Shown: positions 6,101 through 8,980 of the stretch, one piece after another
How the letters are laid out: each line of letters starts with the position of its first letter
Numbering within the stretch: the first letter of the stretch is position 1
Source of the DNA: an uncultured Rickettsiales bacterium
GTDB lineage: Bacteria > Pseudomonadota > Alphaproteobacteria > Rickettsiales > Deianiraeaceae
NCBI GenBank assembly: GCA_937906355.1
Contig: CALCWF010000040.1
Location: 1 to 8,980 of the forward strand
Direction of reading: 5' to 3'
DNA length: 8,980 nucleotides
The notes under the pieces: model-generated
What the model was told of the DNA's origin: nothing
The model's input: only the letters and a program-made list of their open reading frames with translations
The model's database searches: none
Position numbers and translations under genes: made by a program

Positions 6101-8456
6101 TTTCGCTGTCTGCAACTTCAATGCTGGAAATAGCTGTTCCATAAGATGGTTTTTTGAGCGGATTGTTTCCTAAACCATCATCTTTGCGAATAGTAATTTT
6201 ACTATTCGTAGTAAGTTTGCCCGCGAGTATGTTATTCTTAGTCCACGTAAGATACGTATGAACCTTCTCTTCACCACTTGGGTCTTTTTTAACTTTTTTA
6301 ACAATTCTAACGTTGTAAAACGCGAAGTCGTCAACATCGACGATAGATTGAAAAATACCAGAATTGGCAGGATTTTCTTTCAGTCTGACAAAACCCTTAT
6401 CATGAAACTCTTCATCTGGAAAATCGTCTGACGAAATTAGAGGTTGGTCAATTTCTTTATTATGTGTTGTAATTCTCTCATTTATCAACGTAATCTGTTC
6501 GAGTGGCATTGTTGGATCACCATCTTTACTCTCGATGGCACTTTCAATTCTTGCTGTATCGAGATTTAAACACATTTGTTTTAAACCTTGTTCGTTGTAT
6601 TCACATGGTTTGACGAAATGACTTGTTATTTTTTTACAGTTCGCACTACTACTCACAACGGCAATTATTCCGCCGAGATTGGCACATTCTATCGCTCCGC
6701 TGGCATTTGCCATACATACTGATTCTATTTTGACTGCGTTATTGTTATTTTCGTTGCCAACGACACTATCTGTCATTTGCAAACTTCCAACGTTGCTTTC
6801 TTTAATGAGATAAACATTACTATTGTTTATTTTGAAATTACCAATCAAAGGTTCAAATACGCCAACACCTACTTTCCCCTTAACGCCGATCATTAGACCT
6901 GTTTTTCGATCAATCGTTATAGACTCTATATTTTCGCCATTTCCGATTATTTTTTTATTATTGAGATAAAGCGATGGTATCTTGCCGTTCTTAGGATAGA
7001 GTTCTATTTTGTCGTCAAAAATTTTCATTTCCTGTATTTTGGTTTGACCCGTATCGAGATTGATTTTATTACTACTAATCAAACGATGTCTATTCAGATA
7101 ATCTTTGGCGACTATATGATAGTAAGATGGCTCGCCGTTATCAGGAATAACTTTTTCATATTTTGTTAATTTAAAATAACCTTGATTAGAGTCGCATAGA
7201 TTGATCTTGAGTTCTTCGCCATCTTTTTCGCCTGAAAAACTAACACCGCTTTTAATTTGAAAACTCCCGGTAAAATCAGGCAAAACACTCAGTATTTTGT
7301 TTGTCTTCTTGTCTACGACAACCTTGCCGACATTAACAGCTTCAATGTGTACTTTTTCTTCTTCATCTTCGCCTTCTTTATAAGAGATGTCAATGCAGGC
7401 CTCTGTTTGCGGTGTAAAATATACGAACTTCACTTTTTCATTATAAATGTCGATGAAGCTGGCGACTTTGTCATTACCGATAGTATATTTTTTCTTATCT
7501 ATAGTGATATCTTTTTTTATGCCACTGTTGTTTGTAACAGTTGTTGCAAACATGCCCGTTGCATCTTTACCGTAAAAGATCTTTTCAATTTCACTACTAT
7601 TAGGGTCGTCTGGTAATATAATTTCTGTATTTGGCGTACGAAACGTACCTACGATATTTAAACCATCCTGTGCCTTGATATTATCAATAACACCTTTAGA
7701 CCTATCAAATCTAGCTAGTTTAATGTTTTTTGCATCTTTTATCACATCTATCGCGTCGATAGAGAGTTTTGTTGTTTGCCCGTCTTTAAAATTTAAATTA
7801 AAGTCGTTTTTTTCCAATTTAATACTACCGACGTTCGCATCTTCATTAAGATGAACTGATTGATAATCATTAATGTAAAGACAATTATCGGTAATGACAT
7901 CTTTATTATATTTGTCATTGCAGTCTATTGTAGTCGTTGCTGGTGCGACTGCATCGGGGGCTTTATTGATCGCGTCTTCGTCGTGAAATGAATATCCAAA
8001 GTAATCATCGTCTAGATTGCTAACTTCATGTTCAACCGCTTCGAATGTCGGCAGCGGTTCGTTTTCATCTGGCTCGTCTATTTCATACTTCACATCAGAG
8101 TGATGAAACTTATTGTACTCAAATGGACTACTGTCATAACTACTATTAGCGTCTGTTGAAGCTGTAGATTGAGCGTCAATATCGAGTGAGGTGTTGATAT
8201 CGCTCAGATTGGAGCGTTTTTTTGCATTATTTTTTTCAACTATATTTCTAATTTTTCTGACCTCTTGTTTTATTTTTTTTACTGTGTCTGGTTTTATTTC
8301 CGTGCCTTCGAACACTTCGTCGATGCGTTCGTCCATTAGATTGTAGCTACTACTTTGTAGTGCCTCGTAGAACTTCTTTCTTTTTGCCTTAGAAAGTGCC
8401 GTAATAACGGACGAGAATATGATAAATATTATAGCTATAACCAGTTCTGGTAACAT
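60..8456 (-). CDS. Giant single-pass membrane-anchored repeat protein of unknown function (2798 aa)
   Basis: Function is unknown and no family is recognised. The ATG at 8454-8456 is the first after an in-frame TAG at 8535-8537. It precedes a clear hydrophobic segment (residues 5-21, LVIAIIFIIFSSVITAL), whereas the next Met (41) would lose it. A basic cluster (KAKRKK, 23-28) follows, then a charged, probably helical or coiled region (about 40-85, with KKIKQEVRKIRNIVEK) and an acidic, Ser/Asp-rich linker (about 90-165). The rest is an Asn/Asp/Lys-rich body with alternating hydrophobic residues, typical of beta-strands. It contains one degenerate copy (about 205-389) and four super-repeats (about 390-979, 980-1562, 1563-2186, 2187-2798). 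About fifty cysteines are scattered through it. I see no RTX nonapeptides, LPXTG, autotransporter barrel or nucleotide-binding motif. No strong Shine-Dalgarno is present; a hairpin lies just upstream of the start. The frame is intact despite several A7-A8 runs, so it is probably maintained. It could be an intracellular scaffold, an adhesin or an effector; the sequence does not decide. Confidence 0.93.
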   Translation of the reverse strand: MLPELVIAIIFIIFSSVITALSKAKRKKFYEALQSSSYNLMDERIDEVFEGTEIKPDTVKKIKQEVRKIRNIVEKNNAKKRSNLSDINTSLDIDAQSTASTDANSSYDSSPFEYNKFHHSDVKYEIDEPDENEPLPTFEAVEHEVSNLDDDYFGYSFHDEDAINKAPDAVAPATTTIDCNDKYNKDVITDNCLYINDYQSVHLNEDANVGSIKLEKNDFNLNFKDGQTTKLSIDAIDVIKDAKNIKLARFDRSKGVIDNIKAQDGLNIVGTFRTPNTEIILPDDPNSSEIEKIFYGKDATGMFATTVTNNSGIKKDITIDKKKYTIGNDKVASFIDIYNEKVKFVYFTPQTEACIDISYKEGEDEEEKVHIEAVNVGKVVVDKKTNKILSVLPDFTGSFQIKSGVSFSGEKDGEELKINLCDSNQGYFKLTKYEKVIPDNGEPSYYHIVAKDYLNRHRLISSNKINLDTGQTKIQEMKIFDDKIELYPKNGKIPSLYLNNKKIIGNGENIESITIDRKTGLMIGVKGKVGVGVFEPLIGNFKINNSNVYLIKESNVGSLQMTDSVVGNENNNNAVKIESVCMANASGAIECANLGGIIAVVSSSANCKKITSHFVKPCEYNEQGLKQMCLNLDTARIESAIESKDGDPTMPLEQITLINERITTHNKEIDQPLISSDDFPDEEFHDKGFVRLKENPANSGIFQSIVDVDDFAFYNVRIVKKVKKDPSGEEKVHTYLTWTKNNILAGKLTTNSKITIRKDDGLGNNPLKKPSYGTAISSIEVADSEIKIPVQMKKGIFDENSGEVKGSEYTAIPVKKNTTIVFVDNPNDAENFYNKMVSFKSGDGVSIALDSVTPNPLSLPNNTTLKVFQQNNSMTEISFASEFKDGCVKAEVHGRVVTNQDVKKSVFFSGQENHICAVNELPNVNSCEELKQTLEKISLDDATIPYFDLGKEPKILLSNQLIANITHYEGYQKYTPAGSQYITGVISLNNGRQIKLTDESRITKMFVYNTHIDFEVNNGQNGICKIKMTIPSDSNGSAQNVDLINTKDVHTFSINKNGDMMSLEGDRVVYYVNESVRLNDKCEIKLVDSNMSIDKIEYNTNCHKVTLHDRSTHCFEMFGKKWQIKGLKEMYVYDNKVVFQKRNGGAVNLTIDGNEVIKDGESVSMVEIDPKTFQITKVKSTNNHLGGTYLVNDVKVYVPKVLGRCNVDEIEKGDTEYERLKIKSQLQLRVIIQIKNKDNNDVIRSIKTVEIPNINGLSIGKDNKVSSVDGGNVVGLSNILNNLAEEDKKADDEEEVELVVDVTGDRVKNVCNNFALCGLKVVSKLVENEIKRFLRWKKVPDEFRTTLNSRAVFTTSMSSGGIKCTNINVANNNLKVFALQNGRYTAIDVDENTNIVLDDSKIKFTPKKGTMLSVDGVNRHENNQCMPFFLGVKEGKRELTLYRDTNRIAEFYVADPCALTKVGDQDKQARHVYLSNNDENKILWVGEKQQCGGNLVDDVASIAEQQIINSQFRRVNAKTSFAVNNNVNANFFKKAPIVDGSANNNYAAFAEDSGTNKDEFFIKNPTGSYELDNGEKIILDNSVAYLSLYKDKEIGFWMRNFGRLEQNAGMTTRQRIQFTTTDNNKYCDCRMDRNGRIVRLKSTDTNDDNVKMKFAELDKNTQLRLEGCVLKSIEYKADNRKYVVDTLDHNDNNCLASKDFIKFINNDSLDISKGLIKEAEIDDYDKANGTIKLVPKICLPLPPALAPLRVPVQIKVGAMQIVDASTRSGIESILLDRKTGTLKQVKFFNGPHEYDGKYTFDSIGTVELKLENNVALIERTENGIKLTAKPGQTLGNRITFIGPDGKKEKISFADFEFKDCEIGVVDGRARVLSAICLRFNTSAGNYTIGKINDLTREIDENGNDIDPSLEPGCKDVEMKKQPDGLWSVCQDIDDFVFSEVQIVKKPDANGHVQYYLRFRYQPNDNGNRLRCKLSKNAKFKTVETDTKVLIDEIITSPDDRLKLGVYLEVKDAENKNDDPDKKLTVFDVKPKSTIFFYKNSYSFTPHDITTMKHKNINNGKPFLLKNNGDITNGSDPNCINNYQIRVNMDNNKIVKIHTLMKLTYGSTENKSDCFIFADNDDRVCDISVLDDDFLALRDNDRRISPIIFDNIKVSNLTQFQEHTKVEGFTNIKKVVEGYEFKTDDLLNVRGNFPINNNGDMLNLTGTGVSSITNCEDSNISPTRINFKPHVKTTLNSIKNDGTTSDILTDVITVNNGVCVTIDKNTCTCKEIGSLAKISGVIHCNGVSFTLSNTNTRYLLFRDRNNYFIEADGMFNENNFKNLLHEDFWSNCELSGISAITVENNKIILFPAKGAFVSYKKAGSNFIIKGENINKIVLDRKTGAVMTVEATVAKEGDGNDKIGLGGNFNVNGINVVANDCHIGKIDSLKKRENDDNVNANFIEKDGVKIDCVEQKWLTGRLSVNNNGGGAWNGFTLDKQKIKSITVNREKYVIDAELLVAPVDADAKTIAKNNIIRALNKTRTDKRQEQEEKIINNEIAQNVVNGNQNNFAENKFYRLELEEKEDNNGLITYSFANYNANRQIAQHVNISEMSIKTVYDKNNHTIKRYLQWKYNEHGHGTLAKGTKIFVKRDAMGLKLSGIKFGDNSKMYIKCTTPYDKDRLIKIRNGGQIACDNQSVDVLFDDDTKITRFKCDNGAGAIDGNKIIHPNIKVLQQNGVENAWFQPDPDREMAVYNDTYNLAKASILSNQNNQVTTCATILRQKIKVQNNDIEFENSEKNSLLVNYRNLPFFNHKIITKS
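63..1898 (-). repeat. Protein super-repeat unit 4 (residues ~2187-2798)
   Basis: The landmarks are: RGNFPINNNGDMLNLTG (G2190); the module VENNKIILFPAKG (2341-2353) leading to IVLDRKTGAVMTV (D2378) and GGNFNVNGINVV; and the W module HVNISEMSIKTV (2585-2596) leading to KRYLQWKY (W2610) and GTLAKGTKIFVK. The DRKTG module is nearest to that of unit 1. A charged, probably helical insert (around 2500-2545, with TRTDKRQEQEEKIINNEIAQ) precedes the W module. The unit ends with the protein about 188 residues after W2610, so it is slightly shorter at its end than units 1-3, and there is no C-terminal membrane segment. Confidence 0.7.
3204..3223. repeat. GC-rich inverted repeat inside the giant gene
   Basis: TGGCACC (3204-3210) and GGTGCCA (3217-3223) form a perfect 7-bp stem with a 6-base loop. 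A further direct copy of TGGCACC lies at 3182-3188. The repeat falls in the proline cluster of unit 3 and partly reflects Ala/Val-Pro codons. No T-run follows on either strand, so it is not a terminator. Confidence 0.35.
3681..3702. repeat. Perfect 22-bp palindrome inside the giant gene
   Basis: The left arm TTTATCTTTAT (3681-3691) is followed with no spacer by its exact reverse complement ATAAAGATAAA (3692-3702). Symmetry stops at the flanking bases (C at 3680, T at 3703). In the giant protein it encodes part of the SLYKDKE stretch of unit 3. It is a full dyad without a loop, so it would suit a dimeric DNA-binding protein better than an RNA hairpin, but it may be chance in AT-rich coding DNA. 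Confidence 0.5.
3771..5519 (-). repeat. Protein super-repeat unit 2 (residues ~980-1562)
   Basis: The landmarks are: TGVISLNNGRQIKL (T983); a SINKNGDMMSLEG strand with SIDKIEYNTNCHKVTL, which pairs with RMDRNGRIVRLKS and LKSIEYKADNRKYVV in unit 3; the module VYDNKVVFQKRNG (1132-1144) leading to VEIDPKTFQITKV (D1169) and GGTYLVNDVKV; and the W module NNFALCGLKVVSK (1312-1324) leading to KRFLRWKK (W1336) and TTLNSRAVFTTS. The DRKTG motif is altered to DPKTF. A strongly acidic insert (EEDKKADDEEEVEL, about 1283-1296) sits just before the W module. Confidence 0.72.
5520..7289 (-). repeat. Protein super-repeat unit 1 (residues ~390-979)
   Basis: Boundaries are approximate and set just before the TG landmark. 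The landmarks are: FTGSFQI with G397; the module FDDKIELYPKNG (480-491) leading to ITIDRKTGLMIGV (D516) and then IGNFKINN; and the W module DDFAFYNVRIVKK (709-721) leading to TYLTWTKNN (W738) and GKLTTNSKITIR. TG-to-D spacing is 120 residues and D-to-W is 222. The stretch between the D and W landmarks holds a Cys-rich part (VCMANASGAIEC, ANCKK, PCEYNEQGLKQMC) not obviously matched in the other units. Similarity to the other units is at the protein level and was aligned by eye. Confidence 0.72.
7290..8456 (-). other. N-terminal head of the giant protein: TM segment, charged helix, acidic linker, degenerate repeat
   Basis: This stretch covers residues 1-389. Residues 5-21 form the only strong hydrophobic segment I found. 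The residues before it are MLPE (acidic) and those after are SKAKRKK (basic). By the positive-inside rule this predicts N-terminus outside and body inside; no convincing signal-peptidase site follows. Residues 40-85 are rich in Lys/Glu/Arg and likely helical. Residues 90-165 are Ser/Asp/Glu-rich and probably disordered. From about residue 205 the sequence becomes repeat-like: DRSKG at 251-255, followed by a 'GTF' strand, and DKKTN at 382-386, followed by LSVLPDFTGSFQI. These resemble the DRKTG modules of the four main units, so a shortened or eroded unit precedes unit 1. The topology is inference. Confidence 0.6.
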
Positions 8457-8467
8457 ACATTTTCTAG

Positions 8468-8488
8468 ATCTACCACCAAAAGGTAGAT
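8468..8488 (-). promoter_or_regulatory. Hairpin immediately upstream of the giant gene's start codon
   Basis: ATCTACC (8468-8474) and GGTAGAT (8482-8488) form a perfect 7-bp stem around a 7-base loop. On the minus strand the stem ends 11 bases before the ATG, where a ribosome would bind. The only weakly Shine-Dalgarno-like sequence (GGTAGA) lies in one arm, so folding could limit translation. Read on the plus strand, the stem is followed by a T-run about eight bases later, which is too far for a standard terminator. Confidence 0.4.
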
Positions 8489-8630
8489 GAGAAAAATTTT
8501 TTTTTAAAAAACAAGAAAAAAACGGCTTCCACAGCTAATTAATTTATTTATTGTTGAATTAAACAACCTACTTTTGTAGCAAGATATTACTGCATTCCCA
8601 ATAACATAATAATAAACAAGTTCGATTAGC

Positions 8631-8659
8631 ACAATAAACAAGACGAAATTCGCTCTCAA
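8631..8659 (-). promoter_or_regulatory. Possible sigma70-type promoter for the giant gene
   Basis: Minus-strand TTGAGA (8654-8659, five of six to TTGACA) and TATTGT (8631-8636, four of six to TATAAT) are separated by 17 bases, the ideal spacing. Transcription would start near 8625, leaving a leader of about 170 bases that contains the mini-hairpins and A/T tracts. The spacer includes a small CGAA-A-TTCG dyad (8644-8652). Chance matches are common in AT-rich DNA, so this is weak. Confidence 0.3.
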
Positions 8660-8691
8660 TAATGAAAATCACTTAGCAAAAGATCTGTTAA

Positions 8692-8980
8692 TTAATCAAA
8701 CTTGCTACCTTTAACTTTAACGATTCCTAGCGTAGGCTGATAAACATGAAACATAGCCATTGTTTTTTTTTCTTTCTTCAATTTGTTAACAACTGCCTTG
8801 TAATCCTCGATTGAATTTATTTGCGTATCGTTGACCTGCATGATAATATCGCCCACAGCAAGCATAAACATTGAGTTATCGTTATTTTTAATGTTAGTAA
8901 CAACGACTCCTTTAACGAATTTTGGTAATCTGTAGCTTCTATGCATCTTCGATGTCAGTAATCGATATGATGCTGTCTTT
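8692..8980 (-). CDS. DegP/HtrA-type periplasmic serine protease, C-terminal PDZ domain (5' end outside window)
   Basis: The frame is open from the right edge to a TAA at 8692-8694. An internal Met at 8944-8946 is not the start, because in-frame codons encoding TASYRLLTSK precede it. The pattern LTSKMHRSYRLPKFVKGVVV followed by VGDIIMQVNDTQINSIEDY and a final beta-strand (MAMFHVYQ) is that of the last PDZ domain of Do-family proteases, whose usual form is LT..(L/M)...Y.(I/L)P..VKGVVVT...GL..GD.I...N...V.....F. In this family the PDZ domains bind unfolded substrates and control assembly, and the trypsin-like protease domain lies N-terminal, here outside the window. The usual Ala-Gly-Leu turn before GD is replaced by MLAVGD. 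The domain could also belong to another PDZ protein, but LP-x-x-VKGVVVT strongly suggests DegP/DegQ. It runs in the same direction as the giant gene with a 235-base gap. Confidence 0.8.
   Translation of the reverse strand, partial: KTASYRLLTSKMHRSYRLPKFVKGVVVTNIKNNDNSMFMLAVGDIIMQVNDTQINSIEDYKAVVNKLKKEKKTMAMFHVYQPTLGIVKVKGSKFD

Larger units (their letters stand above)
8457..8691. other. Intergenic region between the DegP-like gene and the giant gene
   Basis: No coding frame is supported here. On the minus strand, in order, it holds: the end of the DegP-like gene; a possible promoter (8631-8659); a CTAC-AAAA-GTAG mini-hairpin (8568-8579) and a loose GTTG/CAAC dyad (8553-8567); a weak stem before a T7 run (about 8515-8540), which is the only candidate terminator for the DegP-like gene; the long tract T6-A9-T5 (about 8492-8511); and the start-proximal hairpin. 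The assignments are tentative. Confidence 0.5.

Noticed and set aside
7257..7616. Plus-strand frame of 119 codons with Phe-rich, membrane-like segments
   Set aside because: The FFFFIFAFF-type runs are complements of Lys/Glu codons of the giant protein. There is no independent evidence for a gene.
60..8456. Reading the giant protein as an RTX toxin, autotransporter or sortase-anchored adhesin
   Set aside because: No GGxGxDxxx nonapeptides, no C-terminal beta-barrel or terminal aromatic residue (it ends in KIITKS), no LPXTG, and no typical signal peptide are present.
8468..8505. Plus-strand rho-independent terminator formed by the hairpin and the following T-run
   Set aside because: About eight bases separate stem and T-run, and no plus-strand gene precedes it, so a leader hairpin of the minus-strand gene fits better.

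Overview
The window is AT-rich bacterial DNA, roughly one third G+C by eye, and uses the standard code without introns. Almost all of it is one gene. A minus-strand frame of 2798 codons (60-8456) encodes a predicted protein of about 310 kDa with one N-terminal hydrophobic segment and a very long Asn/Asp/Lys/Ile-rich, probably beta-rich body. I do not recognise a family for it. Upstream on the same strand, and cut by the right edge, is the 3' end of a DegP/HtrA-type gene encoding the C-terminal PDZ domain (8692-8980). At the left edge a plus-strand frame (3-119) looks like the end of a convergent gene whose tail overlaps the tail of the giant gene. The DegP-like protein and the base composition suggest a Gram-negative bacterium with a reduced AT-rich genome, for example Rickettsiales or another host-associated alphaproteobacterium. 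That placement is inference; no ribosomal or other marker gene is present.

Layout from right to left, the direction of transcription of the main genes: DegP-like C-terminus; a 235-base intergenic stretch with a possible promoter, small stem-loops, long A/T homopolymers and a hairpin next to the start codon; the giant gene; then the convergent overlap.

The main result is the architecture of the giant protein. Aligning it with itself by eye shows four consecutive, strongly diverged super-repeats of about 585-625 residues. Each carries the same three landmarks in the same order: a 'TG' strand motif (G397, G984, G1567, G2190), an 'I-D-R-K-T-G'-type module (D516, D1169, D1776, D2378) and a 'Y-L-x-W/F' module (W738, W1336, F1958, W2610). 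A shorter degenerate copy (D251 and D382 motifs) lies between the charged head and unit 1. Each unit has its own insert: an acidic stretch in unit 2, a proline cluster in unit 3 and a charged helix in unit 4. The head has a transmembrane segment followed directly by a basic cluster, which by the positive-inside rule points to a cytoplasmic body. The roughly fifty scattered cysteines are compatible with that.

Nothing in the window shows a functional link between the DegP-like protease and the giant protein beyond being adjacent and co-oriented. No tRNA, rRNA, IS element or CRISPR array was seen.
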